The notes: generated by a model from the letters alone, not told the origin. 64,000 nucleotides of DNA from Sinorhizobium sp. A49 (GCF_002002725.1 NZ_MUNW01000059.1:186001-250000), one strand, 5' to 3'. Shown: positions 1-9,151, counted from the stretch's first letter. Program-made: numbers and translations.

Positions 1-332
1 CTGCCTTGCCGAAAGCGCCCCCCCCCTTGAGCGGGCAGCGGCCTTGAAAACCACTCGTCGCCCGCCTTTGCGCAATCCGGACAGTCTTTGTCGCGGAGGT
101 GAAACTTTGCGCGCAGATTCTCCATGAGCAGGGTATGAATTAGCCATCGCGTTGGCCCTATCTTAAGATTTGCTCGTCTATTCAAGACCATGAGAAAGCC
201 GTTTCCCCAGGGGATGGGCAGCCTCCATAATGCCGGTCGGCATCTGGCGCTCCATGATGGAGCCTCACCCACATTGTGAAATGCGTTCGCCGCAGGTTTG
301 CGCCTGCGGACCTCCCAGCACGTGAGGATTTC
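1..332. other. Upstream region with no supportable gene
   Basis: I see no convincing gene in these 332 bases before the chemoreceptor start. The stretch has a C homopolymer near 20-28 and two short inverted repeats (ATGCC/GGCAT near 230-243 and CTCCA-TGA-TGGAG near 250-262) just upstream of the chemoreceptor. They could belong to its leader, but nothing here identifies them as a known element. Confidence 0.4.
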
Positions 333-2735
333 ATGTTCAAGTTCCAAGCCAAATCGCTGGCGACCAAGCTGATCGCGGTGACAGGCGGCACGATCGCGCT
401 CGTGTTGCTCGCCTCGAACTTCGTTCTCATCTCCCAGACACAGGACCGCGTCGAAACGCTGGTGCTCGATCAGGCAAGCGGCGAGGCAAAAGCCATTGCC
501 TCCGATATCGCCGGCGGCATTGGCGAACTCGCCAGCGCGTCGCGTTCGATGGCCGGCATTCTTGGCCGTAGCCACGCAGAAAAATCGATGGAACGCGCCG
601 GCGTGATCAACGTCCTCAGGGCCAATCTCGAGCAGAACCCCTTTGCCTTTGGCAGCTGGTTCGCCGAGGAGCCCAAGGCCTTCGACGGCCGCAAGGAGGA
701 AATCGCCAACAACAAGGAGCTGGGCGCCAACGAAGACGGTATCTTTGCGCCCTATTGGTCGAAGAACCGCAACAACGAGATCCAGTTCTCGACCTTCCGC
801 GCGGACTACGCTGCGGAATGGTACAGCCTGGCCGCAAAGAGCGGCAAGGGCGCGATCACGCCGCCCTACACCGCGCAGGACACCGATGTCCCGACCGCGA
901 TGAGCTCGATCGCCTATCCTGTCATGTCCAACGGCAAGCTGGTCGGCGTCTCCGGTGTCGACATTTCGCTCGCCTCGCTGGCGGACGGCCTTTCCAAGCT
1001 GAAGCCGTTTGATACCGGCCGTGTCTACCTGCTCTCGGAATCCGGCAAGTGGCTGGTGGCGCCGATTCCGGACCTGCTGCTCAAGGATTATGACGGCGAA
1101 GGCAACGAGATCGTCAAGAAGGCGCTGGCCTCCGGCACGTCGGGCGTCATCAAGAACCTGTCCTATGACGGCAACGAACCGTTCGACCGCGTCGTCTATC
1201 CCTTTGCCCTGTCGGGCGTGAACACCAGCTGGATCGTGCTCGTCGACGTACCGCGCTCTGCGATCAACGCACCGGTCCGCGACCAGACCTTGATGATGAT
1301 CATCGGCGGCCTCGTCGTCCTCGGAGCAGTGCTGCTCGGCCTTTACTTCGCCGTTCGTGGTTTCGTTCAGAAGCCGCTTGCAGGTCTGGTCAAGGACGTC
1401 CGCAACCTCAGCAACGGCGACTACGGCAATTCGATCACCGGTCAGGACCGCTCCGACGAGACGGGCCAGGTGGCACAGGCACTCGAAGGCTTCCGCCACC
1501 AGTTGGCCGATACCAAGCGGCTCGAAGGCGAAGCCCGCCACGAACGCGAGCAGGCCGAGCACGAGCGCAGCCGTTCCGAAACCGAGCGGGCCTCGTCCAG
1601 CGCCCTTCAGCGCGACATCGTCGCTCGCCTCGGCAAGGGTCTGTCGCATCTTTCCTCGGGTGATCTCGCCTTCCGCATCACCGACGAATTCCCCGGCGAA
1701 TACGCCCAGCTGAAGCGCGACTTCAACGCGGCGATGGACAGCCTCGAAGAGACGATCCGCACCGTCAACCACTCGGTCGTCAACATCGGCAACGGCACCA
1801 GCGAGATCAGCAGCGCCGCCAATGATCTGTCGCATCGCACCGAACAGCAGGCGGCAAGCCTCGAAGAGACCGCCGCCGCCCTCGACGAGCTGACCTCTCA
1901 GGTCAACGCCAGCGCCGAAAACGCCAAGGTCGCCGCCAAGTCGGTGGACGTCGCCAGCAGCGATGCCGGGCAGTCCGGCGAAGTCGTGCAGAAGGCGATT
2001 GCCGCGATGAAGGGCATCGAGCAGTCGTCGCACGAGGTCAGCCGCATCATCGGCGTCATCGACGAGATTGCCTTCCAGACCAACTTGCTGGCGCTCAACG
2101 CCGGCGTCGAAGCAGCCCGCGCCGGCGATGCCGGCAAGGGCTTTGCCGTCGTCGCTCAGGAAGTCCGCGAACTGGCGCAACGCTCGGCAAACGCCGCCAA
2201 GGAGATCAAGACGCTGATCAACACCTCGGCCGGCCAGGTGCGCGAAGGCGTCGATCTCGTCGGTCGCGCCGGTGGCGCGCTTGAAAAGATCGCCGATCAG
2301 GTGGTGCAGATCAACGGCCTGATCCGGCAGATCTCCAGCTCTGCCTCCGAACAGGCCGTCGGCCTCAAGGAGATCAACTCGGCCGTCAACCAGATGGACC
2401 AGGTGACCCAGCAGAACGCCGCGATGGTGGAGGAAACCACCGCTGCCGGCATGGCGCTCAACGAAGAAGCCCGCGCGCTGAGCACGCTGGTCGCCCGCTT
2501 CCGCGTTGCACAGCGCTCAGGAACGACGGCTCAGCCGAGCTCGGCAGAGATGCTGCGCGGAACGGCCGAGCGCATGCGCACGGCCGAACGCCCGGCGCCG
2601 GCCCCTGCCCCTGCCCGCGAAGCTCGTCCGGCCGCGAGCCCGGCGCGCGCCGGCTATACGCCATCTACACAGCGCGCGCTGACGCAGACCTCCGGCGCCA
2701 ACGCGCTCGCCCAGGACAATTGGGAAGAGTTCTGA
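333..2735 (+). CDS. mcpX: Methyl-accepting chemotaxis protein, McpX-like
   Basis: A transmembrane chemoreceptor of 800 aa that should signal to CheA/CheW. One membrane segment lies at about residues 13-34, a periplasmic region of about 280 residues follows (size fits a dCache sensor), and a second membrane segment is at about 319-341. HAMP-type linkers come next, then a methylation and signalling domain with the hairpin-tip segment [20 protein letters not shown] near residue 580. The last five residues, NWEEF, resemble the NWETF tether that recruits CheR. The start at 333 is chosen because GAGGA lies just upstream; an in-frame start at 276 would add 19 residues that do not look like a receptor N-terminus. 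The McpX name comes from the S. meliloti locus order; the ligand (quaternary ammonium compounds in S. meliloti) is inferred, not visible. Confidence 0.85.
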   Translation: MFKFQAKSLATKLIAVTGGTIALVLLASNFVLISQTQDRVETLVLDQASGEAKAIASDIAGGIGELASASRSMAGILGRSHAEKSMERAGVINVLRANLEQNPFAFGSWFAEEPKAFDGRKEEIANNKELGANEDGIFAPYWSKNRNNEIQFSTFRADYAAEWYSLAAKSGKGAITPPYTAQDTDVPTAMSSIAYPVMSNGKLVGVSGVDISLASLADGLSKLKPFDTGRVYLLSESGKWLVAPIPDLLLKDYDGEGNEIVKKALASGTSGVIKNLSYDGNEPFDRVVYPFALSGVNTSWIVLVDVPRSAINAPVRDQTLMMIIGGLVVLGAVLLGLYFAVRGFVQKPLAGLVKDVRNLSNGDYGNSITGQDRSDETGQVAQALEGFRHQLADTKRLEGEARHEREQAEHERSRSETERASSSALQRDIVARLGKGLSHLSSGDLAFRITDEFPGEYAQLKRDFNAAMDSLEETIRTVNHSVVNIGNGTSEISSAANDLSHRTEQQAASLEETAAALDELTSQVNASAENAKVAAKSVDVASSDAGQSGEVVQKAIAAMKGIEQSSHEVSRIIGVIDEIAFQTNLLALNAGVEAARAGDAGKGFAVVAQEVRELAQRSANAAKEIKTLINTSAGQVREGVDLVGRAGGALEKIADQVVQINGLIRQISSSASEQAVGLKEINSAVNQMDQVTQQNAAMVEETTAAGMALNEEARALSTLVARFRVAQRSGTTAQPSSAEMLRGTAERMRTAERPAPAPAPAREARPAASPARAGYTPSTQRALTQTSGANALAQDNWEEF

Positions 2736-2754
2736 CCGAGAACCCATGAAATGC

Positions 2755-2782
2755 AAAACGGCGCCTCTCGGGGCGCCGTTTT
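2755..2782. terminator. Bidirectional intrinsic terminator, chemoreceptor/nucleoside hydrolase
   Basis: A perfect 11-bp stem (AAAACGGCGCC paired with GGCGCCGTTTT, 6-nt loop) sits 20 bases past the chemoreceptor stop, with A and T tracts in its arms. It lies between two convergent genes and can serve both. Confidence 0.85.
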
Positions 2783-2807
2783 CATTTGTAGTCCTGGCTT
2801 GCAACGA

Positions 2808-3752
2808 TCAGATGCGCGCCAGCCGCTCCGTCAACAGATCGAAGAAGCCCTGGTCGTCGATGTGGCGCATGACCTTGGCATTGTGCTTGCGGCCCGTCAC
2901 CTGCCACCAGTCAACCACGGTCATGCCCGTCGTCAGCGGCGACTGAACCTCGATCTCGACGTTGCAGTCACGCCCGTTGAAAAGCTCCGGCCGCAGGAGA
3001 TAAGCGATGACGGTCGGATCGTGCAGCGGGCCGCCGTCTGTGCCGTACTTCTCGATGTCGAACCGTTCGAAGAATTCCAGCATTTCCGCCATGGCGATCG
3101 CCGGGGCGCTGCCGATCTCGCGGATCTTCGCCACGCGCGCCTTGTGCGTCAGCACTCGGTGAGTCACGTCGAGCGGCATCATGACGAGCGGAATGCCCGA
3201 CCGGAAGACGATGTCAGCCGCTTCCGGGTCGACATAGATGTTGAATTCGGCCGCCGGCGTGATGTTGCCACCTTCAAAGAAACCACCGCCCATCATCACC
3301 AGCTCGCGGACCTTCGGCGCGATATCCGGCGCCTTCTGAAGAGCGAGCGCGACGTTGGTCAAGGGACCGAGCGTGCAGAGCGTAACCATACCCGACGCCT
3401 CGGCACGCAGCGTCTCGATGATGAAGTCGACGCCATGCTGTGCCTGAAGCGTCATCTTCGGCTCGTCGAGAACAGGGCCGTCGAGGCCGGTCTTGCCATG
3501 CACATGCTCGGCGGTGACCAGCGGCCGGGCGATCGGCCGGTCGGCGCCGGCGAAAACCTTGACGTCGGTCCTTTTGCACAATTCGCAGATGATGCGGGCA
3601 TTGCGCGCGGTCATCGCGAGCGGAACGTTGCCGGCAACGGTCGTGATCCCCAGGAGGTCTATCTCTTCCGGACTTCCGAAAGCGAGCATGATGGCGGCGG
3701 CATCGTCCTGCCCGGGATCAGTGTCTATGATTATTTTTCTCGGCACAGGCAC
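2808..3752 (-). CDS. iunH: Inosine/uridine-preferring nucleoside hydrolase
   Basis: Predicted to hydrolyse the N-glycosidic bond of ribonucleosides, giving base plus ribose in purine/pyrimidine salvage. The N-terminus carries the calcium-binding DTDPGQDD motif. Further family features are GITTVAGNVPL, VFAGADRPI, and a C-terminal segment with HDP that continues the metal site. The protein is 314 aa, normal for the family. I place the start at the GTG at 3752, because AAGGAGG lies 9 nt upstream and the DTDPGQDD motif follows within a dozen residues; an ATG at 3830 would add 26 residues unlike the family. The base specificity cannot be read from sequence. Confidence 0.88.
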   Translation of the reverse strand: MPVPRKIIIDTDPGQDDAAAIMLAFGSPEEIDLLGITTVAGNVPLAMTARNARIICELCKRTDVKVFAGADRPIARPLVTAEHVHGKTGLDGPVLDEPKMTLQAQHGVDFIIETLRAEASGMVTLCTLGPLTNVALALQKAPDIAPKVRELVMMGGGFFEGGNITPAAEFNIYVDPEAADIVFRSGIPLVMMPLDVTHRVLTHKARVAKIREIGSAPAIAMAEMLEFFERFDIEKYGTDGGPLHDPTVIAYLLRPELFNGRDCNVEIEVQSPLTTGMTVVDWWQVTGRKHNAKVMRHIDDQGFFDLLTERLARI

Positions 3753-3869
3753 GCTTGTGTTCCTCCTTGGGATTCTCGCGCTGCGGACTATGATTTGCGT
3801 GCACGCCGGAGGCAAGCGGCTTGCGCTCATTGCGCACAGCTACCATATTGGCAGGAGGATGCTGCTTGG

Positions 3870-3908
3870 CAGGTCCGGTTAATGGTCGCTTGATCTTACA
3901 AGGACTTG
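3870..3908 (+). promoter_or_regulatory. Possible RBS-sequestering leader of hsp20
   Basis: CAGGTCC (3870-3876) can pair over 7 bp, with one G:U, with GGACTTG (3902-3908), which contains the ribosome-binding site of the heat-shock gene starting at 3912. Rhizobial hsp20 genes often carry ROSE-type RNA thermometers. I do not see the full ROSE consensus, so this is only a possible thermosensor. Confidence 0.3.
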
Positions 3909-3911
3909 GGA

Positions 3912-4343
3912 ATGAGCCGAATTACGCCTTTCACGAGCCCACTGCTGCTGGGTTTCGACACGATGGAAAAGACCCTCGAGCGTATTGCCAAGGGAAATGA
4001 CGGGTATCCCCCCTACAATATTGAACGCATCCGCGGCGACGATTCTGTCGACGCGCCGGAGCGTTTGCGCATTACCCTTGCTGTCGCCGGTTTTTCCGAA
4101 GACGATCTCGATGTCACAACCGAGGAAAACCAGCTCGTCATTCGTGGCCGCCAGGTCGACACCGGCGATCGCGAATACCTGCACCGCGGCATTGCCGCCC
4201 GGCAGTTTCAACGCACATTCGTCCTTGCCGACGGCATGAAGGTTCTCGGTGCCGAATTGCGCAACGGCCTGCTTTCGGTCGATCTCGTTCGTCCGGAACC
4301 GGTGCGTATGGTAAAGAAAATTAACATTTCAGTCCCAGAGTAG
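3912..4343 (+). CDS. ibpA: Hsp20 family small heat-shock protein (IbpA-like)
   Basis: A 143-aa ATP-independent holdase chaperone. It has a short N-terminal region (SPLLLGFDTMEKTLERIAKG), an alpha-crystallin domain at about residues 35-125 with the A/G-type segment ELRNGLLSVDLVRPEP, and a C-terminal I-x-I motif (KKINISV) used in oligomer assembly. The ATG at 3912 has AAGGAC about 7 nt upstream. The DUF1150 gene follows after 47 bases, an arrangement common in rhizobia, so the two are probably cotranscribed. The 5' leader may be thermoregulated. Confidence 0.9.
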   Translation: MSRITPFTSPLLLGFDTMEKTLERIAKGNDGYPPYNIERIRGDDSVDAPERLRITLAVAGFSEDDLDVTTEENQLVIRGRQVDTGDREYLHRGIAARQFQRTFVLADGMKVLGAELRNGLLSVDLVRPEPVRMVKKINISVPE

Positions 4344-4390
4344 GATAACCGGCGGGATTTTCCCCTGGCCGGCGACCACGGAGTACCACC

Positions 4391-4648
4391 ATGGGACTGA
4401 AAGCCATCACCTCGTCATTGTCCATGAACGACCTCGCCCATCTCGGCGAGGGCGAAGTCGGCTATATCAGAAAGATGCGGTCGGAAGAGGTTTCCCGTTG
4501 CTTCCCGGAAGCGCCGGAAATGGGACCGGGCATCGATCTGTGGGCCCTGTTCGGTGCCGACGGCACACCTATCCTCTTGACCGACAACCGCTCCAGCACC
4601 TTCTACAAGGCGGCTGAGGACGAATTGCGGACTGTTAGCCTGCACTGA
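4391..4648 (+). CDS. DUF1150 family protein
   Basis: A small 85-aa protein with the DUF1150 pattern: YIRKMRSEEV, a central acidic/proline stretch, DLWALFGADGTPILLTDN, and a terminal helix. There is no signal peptide or membrane segment. Function is unknown. It follows the small heat-shock gene directly, and this pairing recurs in Rhizobiales, so a role in heat-shock chaperone function or its control is an inference from context only. Confidence 0.85.
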   Translation: MGLKAITSSLSMNDLAHLGEGEVGYIRKMRSEEVSRCFPEAPEMGPGIDLWALFGADGTPILLTDNRSSTFYKAAEDELRTVSLH

Positions 4649-4684
4649 CCGTCAACCGCGGCGCCGCTTCGCCGTGGGAATGCA

Positions 4685-4724
4685 AAAGCGCCGCGCGTCA
4701 GATCTGACGCGCAACGGACGCTTT
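4685..4724. terminator. Terminator containing a 20-bp perfect palindrome
   Basis: The centre is a perfect palindrome at 4693-4712 (GCGCGTCAGATCTGACGCGC). It is flanked by a second pairing between AAAGCG (4685-4690) and CGCTTT (4719-4724). It lies between the convergent DUF1150 and trmB genes, which suggests a bidirectional terminator. Confidence 0.6.
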
Positions 4725-4759
4725 CAGGTTGCTGCATGATTTCTGAGAGAAGCCGTCGC

Positions 4760-5458
4760 TTATACGCGGCGGAACGTCAGATAGGCGGAACTCCGCCCTT
4801 CCCTGCGTGCCTTGGCCTCGTAGCGCGTGCTCGGCCAGCCCTCATACGGCGTCAACCAGTCCGATGCCTGTTCGGCCGTCCATTCGAAGGCTGAATGGTC
4901 TCGGCAATGCAGCAGCGTCCAGTTGACGTAGGTATCGATATCGGACGCAAAGCAGAAAAGACCGCCCGGCTTCAGCACGCGAGCGAAGCGGTCGAGATTG
5001 ACGCTGGACACGAACCGACGCTTCCAGTGTTTGCGCTTCGGCCAGGGGTCCGGATAGAGCAGGTCGATCTGGTCGACACAGGCTGCCGGCATCCAGTCCA
5101 GCACCTGCGTGGCGTCGTCATTGTAGAGACGAATGTTGGAGACACCCTTCTCCTCGATCTGCCCGATCAGCTTTGCCATCGAATTGACGAAGGGTTCGAC
5201 GCCGATGAAGCCGGTCGACGGGTTCTCGGCCGCACGATGGATCAGATGCTCGCCGCCACCGAAGCCGATTTCCAACCGAATGCGATCGACAGACTCGGGA
5301 AAGAGTTGCTTCATGTCCTGCGGCGCGGGCGTGCCGAGATCGAGCTTCAGTTTCGGCAGGATGGTTTCGAGGTGGGCCGCCTGGCGCTCGCGCAAGGGCT
5401 TGCCTTTGCGGCGTCCGAAGAAGGCTTCCGTAGCGCGGCTGCGGCGCGGTTCAGTCAT
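4760..5458 (-). CDS. trmB: tRNA (guanine-N7-)-methyltransferase
   Basis: Makes m7G at position 46 of the tRNA variable loop using SAM. The 232-aa protein shows the SAM-binding segment [10 protein letters not shown], the acidic segment after it, and the TrmB signature [17 protein letters not shown], followed by the C-terminal motif with [12 protein letters not shown]. It lies directly downstream of metK on the same strand, but two hairpins separate the genes, so partial readthrough rather than a tight operon is likely. Confidence 0.95.
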   Translation of the reverse strand: MTEPRRSRATEAFFGRRKGKPLRERQAAHLETILPKLKLDLGTPAPQDMKQLFPESVDRIRLEIGFGGGEHLIHRAAENPSTGFIGVEPFVNSMAKLIGQIEEKGVSNIRLYNDDATQVLDWMPAACVDQIDLLYPDPWPKRKHWKRRFVSSVNLDRFARVLKPGGLFCFASDIDTYVNWTLLHCRDHSAFEWTAEQASDWLTPYEGWPSTRYEAKARREGRSSAYLTFRRV

Positions 5459-5483
5459 GACAATCTTCCTTAAACGAGCAAGG

Positions 5484-5544
5484 CGGACACCCCTTTCGGG
5501 GGCATCCGCCTAAAGCTTTAGCGGCCGGACGTTCTGTGTCCGGC
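5484..5544 (-). terminator. Tandem hairpins after metK
   Basis: Two stem-loops follow the metK stop. One is GCCGGAC/GTCCGGC with a 7-nt loop (5524-5544). The other is the longer GGCGGA...TCCGCC stem with an inner CCCC/GGGG (5486-5513). Neither is followed by a strong T run, so they may attenuate rather than end transcription into trmB. Confidence 0.5.
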
Positions 5545-5557
5545 AAATGTCGAAGCG

Positions 5558-6796
5558 TCAAGCCCCGATGGCTTCCTTGAGCGGCTTGACCAGATCAAGC
5601 TTCTCCCAGGAGAACGAGCCGTCACGGCCGGCCTTGCGGCCAAAGTGGCCATAGGCAGCGGTCTTGGCGTAGATCGGCTTGTTGAGGTCGAGGTGGCGAC
5701 GGATGCCGGTCGGCGACAGGTCCATCGTCTTGCGGATCGCATCTTCCACCTGGTCCTCGGAGACCTTGCCGGTGCCGTGCAGGTCGACATAGACCGAGAG
5801 CGGCTGCGCAACGCCGATGGCGTAGGAAAGCTGGATCGTGCAACGGTCGGAAAGACCGGCAGCAACGACGTTCTTGGCGAGGTAACGAGCGGCATAGGCA
5901 GCCGAACGGTCGACCTTGGTCGTGTCCTTACCCGAGAAAGCGCCGCCGCCGTGCGGCGCTGCGCCACCATAGGTGTCGACGATGATCTTGCGACCCGTCA
6001 GGCCAGCGTCACCATCAGGACCGCCGATGACGAACTTGCCGGTCGGGTTGATGTACCAGGTGCAATCGCTGGCAATCTTCAGATCGTCAAGCGCTTCGCG
6101 GATATAGGGCTCGACGACGGCGCGAACCTTGGCCGAATCCCAGCTCTCGTCGAGATGCTGGGTGGACAGCACGATCGACACGACTTCTGCCGGCTTGCCA
6201 TCGATGTAGCGCACGGTGACCTGGCTCTTGGCATCAGGACCGAGCTTGGCGACTTCGCCGTCGCCCTTCTTGCGAGCCGCGGCGAGCAGATGCAGGATGC
6301 GGTGCGAATAATAAAGCGGCGCCGGCATCAGTTCCGAGGTCTCGCGGCACGCGTAACCGAACATGATGCCCTGGTCGCCAGCGCCTTCCTCACCCTGCTT
6401 GTCGGACGCGCTGTCGACGCCCTGTGCAATATGTGCTGACTGGAAGTGGAGGAGAACGTCGATTTTCGCCGTCTTCCAGTGGAAACCGTCCTGCTCGTAG
6501 CCGATGTCGCGGATCGCCTTGCGCGCGGCAGACTTGAACTTCGAGGGGTTGATGACGTCGTTGCCGTTCTTGTCCTTCTTCAGAAGGCTCGGCGGCAGGC
6601 GGACTTCGCCGGCGATCACAACGCGGTTCGTCGTCGCCAGCGTTTCGCAGGCAATGCGTACGCCCCAGGGATCGACACCGGTCTTGGCAGCTTCACGGTA
6701 GACCAGATCGACGATCTCGTCGGAGATACGGTCACATACTTTGTCCGGATGGCCCTCGGCCACGGATTCACTCGTGAACAGGTAGTTTGAACGCAT
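5558..6796 (-). CDS. metK: S-adenosylmethionine synthetase
   Basis: Converts methionine and ATP to SAM, the methyl donor used by trmB, miaB and the other methyltransferases in this window. The 412-aa protein begins [16 protein letters not shown], has the ATP-binding segment with [11 protein letters not shown], and the P-loop-like [19 protein letters not shown]. The start at 6796 gives the usual rhizobial N-terminus. The upstream region holds a promoter overlapped by an ArsR-type palindrome, so methionine/SAM-responsive control is likely. No riboswitch was recognised in the leader. Confidence 0.96.
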   Translation of the reverse strand: MRSNYLFTSESVAEGHPDKVCDRISDEIVDLVYREAAKTGVDPWGVRIACETLATTNRVVIAGEVRLPPSLLKKDKNGNDVINPSKFKSAARKAIRDIGYEQDGFHWKTAKIDVLLHFQSAHIAQGVDSASDKQGEEGAGDQGIMFGYACRETSELMPAPLYYSHRILHLLAAARKKGDGEVAKLGPDAKSQVTVRYIDGKPAEVVSIVLSTQHLDESWDSAKVRAVVEPYIREALDDLKIASDCTWYINPTGKFVIGGPDGDAGLTGRKIIVDTYGGAAPHGGGAFSGKDTTKVDRSAAYAARYLAKNVVAAGLSDRCTIQLSYAIGVAQPLSVYVDLHGTGKVSEDQVEDAIRKTMDLSPTGIRRHLDLNKPIYAKTAAYGHFGRKAGRDGSFSWEKLDLVKPLKEAIGA

Positions 6797-6870
6797 GCGG
6801 GAATTCCCCTCAAGAAGATAAAGCGCTGCATCGTGTTAGTGGTTTTGCGCCCGAAAAACAAGCGAACAAC

Positions 6871-6892
6871 GACATAAATATATCTTTATATC
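6871..6892. promoter_or_regulatory. Imperfect palindrome over the metK promoter, ArsR-type operator candidate
   Basis: On the minus strand the site reads as an 11-bp half GATATAAAGAT followed by its near-mirror (9 of 11 positions pair). It covers the -10 region of the metK promoter. AT-rich palindromes of this form are typical of ArsR-family methionine-cycle regulators (SahR/SamR type), recalled from comparative-genomics work. The cognate regulator is not in this window. Confidence 0.5.
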
Positions 6893-6906
6893 AACAACGG
6901 CGCCAA
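6877..6906 (-). promoter_or_regulatory. metK promoter candidate
   Basis: On the minus strand, TTGGCG (6906-6901) is separated by 18 nt from TATATT (6882-6877), a good housekeeping-sigma match. This predicts a leader of about 70 nt before the metK ATG at 6796. It lies downstream of the praR terminator, so metK has its own promoter. Confidence 0.55.
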
Positions 6907-6940
6907 TCACTTCCGATATCAGAGGGAAACGGCGGACAAG

Positions 6941-6966
6941 AAAAAAGCGGCACTAATGGCCGCTTT
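6941..6966 (-). terminator. Intrinsic terminator of praR
   Basis: A perfect 8-bp stem AAAGCGGC/GCCGCTTT with a 7-nt loop is followed on the minus strand by a T run. It lies 28 bases past the regulator stop and separates praR from metK transcription. Confidence 0.85.
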
Positions 6967-6993
6967 GTTTTCCAATTCCGATGGGTTTTGGGA

Positions 6994-7410
6994 CTATTCG
7001 CTCTCTGCTTCCGCAGCCAGCGCCTTGACGAGATCGACGAGTTTGCGACGCACCTTGGGATCGGTGATCTTGACGAAAGCGCGATTGAGCTGAAGCCCTT
7101 CCGAGGAGGAGAGGAAGTCGACGACGTAGTTCGAGCTTGAGGCTTCGGCCAGGCCGGAAGCGCTGGTATTTTCGCCGGGAGCATCTTCGAAGAAGAAGGA
7201 AACAGGGACATTCAGGATGCCGGAAATGTTCTGCAACCGGCTGGCACCAACGCGGTTCGTGCCTTTTTCATACTTCTGGATCTGCTGAAACGTGATGCCC
7301 AGGCTTTCGCCCAGCTTTTCCTGGCTCATGCCAAGCATCGTGCGGCGAAGACGAATCCGGCTACCGACGTGAATGTCGATCGGGTTCGGCTTCTTCTTGT
7401 TTTCCATCAT
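6994..7410 (-). CDS. praR: XRE/Cro-type HTH regulator, PraR-like
   Basis: A 138-aa DNA-binding protein. The helix-turn-helix spans about residues 13-67 (RLRRTMLGMSQEKLG, then FQQIQKYEKGTNRVGASRL), followed by VPVSFFFED and a C-terminal helical region ending in a basic/acidic tail. Rhizobial proteins of this family in the same place (upstream of metK, downstream of lnt) are PraR/PhrR-like; PraR represses surface-adhesin and biofilm genes in R. leguminosarum. The ATG at 7410 has AGGAA 7 nt upstream; a GTG at 7428 overlaps that RBS and is rejected. The gene has its own promoter candidate and a strong terminator. The name is by family and synteny. Confidence 0.75.
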   Translation of the reverse strand: MMENKKKPNPIDIHVGSRIRLRRTMLGMSQEKLGESLGITFQQIQKYEKGTNRVGASRLQNISGILNVPVSFFFEDAPGENTSASGLAEASSSNYVVDFLSSSEGLQLNRAFVKITDPKVRRKLVDLVKALAAEAESE

Positions 7411-7530
7411 ATCTGCGTTCCTAAACACGCTGTTTCAATCATCCACGGACTGACATGAAGACACCGCACACCGCCGCAACCGCAACGGTGAAGAAAAGAG
7501 TCGCCACAGCAGAAACCGATGGTGCGGACC

Positions 7531-7559
7531 ACTATGCAATTTTAGGGGTTTTAGGTCAA
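7531..7559 (-). promoter_or_regulatory. praR promoter candidate
   Basis: On the minus strand, TTGACC (7559-7554) and CATAGT (7536-7531) are spaced by 17 nt. The -35 element overlaps the lnt stop region. It implies a leader of about 115 nt before the praR ATG. Confidence 0.5.
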
Positions 7560-9151
7560 TTCTTCCTAATATTAAAACTAACACGCGAGAAGACTGCAAC
7601 CAGCAGGAGGAAGATTGCGCACAACCCGAAAATTCGGCTACGTATGACCTCATTCGTGGGCGTAGGAAGCCTTCCCGGCAGAATTGTGTCGACCACTCCC
7701 CTATAATTGTACGCCAATCCTACCACTAAAACCCCACGTGCATCAACAATTGCTGATATACCATTATTGGCTGCACGTATAAGAGGTACTCCTGTCTCTA
7801 CTGCACGCAATTGCGACTGATGGAAGTGCTGGCGCGGACCCGGCGTGTCGCCAAACCAGGCGTCATTGGTGATGTTGAGCAGTGCGTCGGCGCCGCGCGC
7901 GTCCGTGCCGATCTCGCCGGGGAAGATCGCCTCGTAGCAGATGAGCGGGTAGAAGGTGCGACCACCCGGCAGGGTCAACAGGGAGCGGGTCTTGGCGGCC
8001 GAGAAGCCGCCCGGCATGGCGGCAGCAACCGAGCTTAAGCCCCAGGACGTCAGCAGATCTTCGAACGGAAGGTATTCACCAAAGGGAACGAGATGCACCT
8101 TGTCGGCGGCGCCGATGATCTGCCCGCGCCCGTCGATGACGTATATCGAGTTGTAATAACGCGGCGGCAGGCCGGCGCCTGCATCTTCCGCGCGCACCGC
8201 ACCGGCAATCAGGACCTGCCCGTCGTCGAGGACTTCGGCAATGCGCGCGAGCGCATCGGGACTGTCGGTGAGGATGAACGGGATCGAGGTTTCCGGCCAG
8301 ACGACGATATCTGGCTTCCTGGCGCCGCCTTCGGCGGGCACTGCGGTCAAGGCGAGATGCTCCTCGAAGATCGCGCCGCGCTCGTTATCATCGAGCTTCT
8401 TTGCCTGATCGATCACCGGCTGGACGAGGCGAACGGCAAGCGGCTGATCCGGTCCGGCCGGTGGCGGCAGGGCAAGCCGATAAAATCCGAAGCCGATGTG
8501 GGCGGCACAGAGTGCGACGGCAAGGCTGAGACCGATCCGGCCGCCCTTGCCCGTCCCGGCAAGGGCCGGGGCCGCGAAGACGAAGACCGCCAGCATGTTG
8601 ATCGTCGCGAGGCTGACGACGCTGGCCGACTGCATCATCAATGGCATCGGCATCGCCGCATAGCCGATGGCGTTCCAGGGGAACCCGGTGAAGATGAAGG
8701 AGCGCAACCATTCGACAAGCCCGAAGCCCAATGCCAAAGCCGCGATCCGGCCCACCCCGTCCGACCACAGGATGCGGGCAATCAGGGTTGCGAGCGCATA
8801 GAACACGGCAAGGCAGGCCGGAAGGCCGACGACTGCAAGCGGCAGCGCCCAGGCGAAGCTGTCCGCCTCCACCAGCAACGCGTTGCCAAGCCACCACAGC
8901 CCTCCGAGGAAGTAGCCGAAGCCGAAGGCCCAGCCGATCGACACCGCCGGCCAAAGCCGGCGGATCAGACCGCCCTCCGGGTGGCCGGTCGCACCGTCGA
9001 GCAGCCAGACAAGAACGGGAAAGGAGAGGAAGGCCGCCGCAAAGATGCCGAATGGCGGCTGCGTCAGAACAGCCAGAAGCCCCGCGACAAACGCGAGCAA
9101 TAGCCGGGGCGCGCCCGACAGAAGCATGATCCTGCCAGCCAGTCTTTCCAT
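7556..9151 (-). CDS. lnt: Apolipoprotein N-acyltransferase
   Basis: The inner-membrane enzyme that adds the third acyl chain to lipoproteins; lspA, an earlier step in the pathway, is also in this window. The 531-aa protein has about six N-terminal membrane segments (roughly residues 10-200) and a nitrilase-like periplasmic domain. The catalytic triad is visible: Glu in VVWPETSIPF, Lys in ADKVHLVPFGEYLPF, and Cys in YPLICYEAIFPGE. The ATG at 9151 is chosen because GGAGG lies 4 nt upstream; an earlier start would add 37 residues without family character. A C-terminal membrane helix anchors the end. Confidence 0.94.
   Translation of the reverse strand: MERLAGRIMLLSGAPRLLLAFVAGLLAVLTQPPFGIFAAAFLSFPVLVWLLDGATGHPEGGLIRRLWPAVSIGWAFGFGYFLGGLWWLGNALLVEADSFAWALPLAVVGLPACLAVFYALATLIARILWSDGVGRIAALALGFGLVEWLRSFIFTGFPWNAIGYAAMPMPLMMQSASVVSLATINMLAVFVFAAPALAGTGKGGRIGLSLAVALCAAHIGFGFYRLALPPPAGPDQPLAVRLVQPVIDQAKKLDDNERGAIFEEHLALTAVPAEGGARKPDIVVWPETSIPFILTDSPDALARIAEVLDDGQVLIAGAVRAEDAGAGLPPRYYNSIYVIDGRGQIIGAADKVHLVPFGEYLPFEDLLTSWGLSSVAAAMPGGFSAAKTRSLLTLPGGRTFYPLICYEAIFPGEIGTDARGADALLNITNDAWFGDTPGPRQHFHQSQLRAVETGVPLIRAANNGISAIVDARGVLVVGLAYNYRGVVDTILPGRLPTPTNEVIRSRIFGLCAIFLLLVAVFSRVSFNIRKN

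Noticed and set aside
6797-6870. SAM riboswitch in the metK leader
   Set aside because: The predicted leader is only about 70 nt and shows no SAM-II or SAM/SAH pseudoknot pattern; a protein operator is a better explanation.
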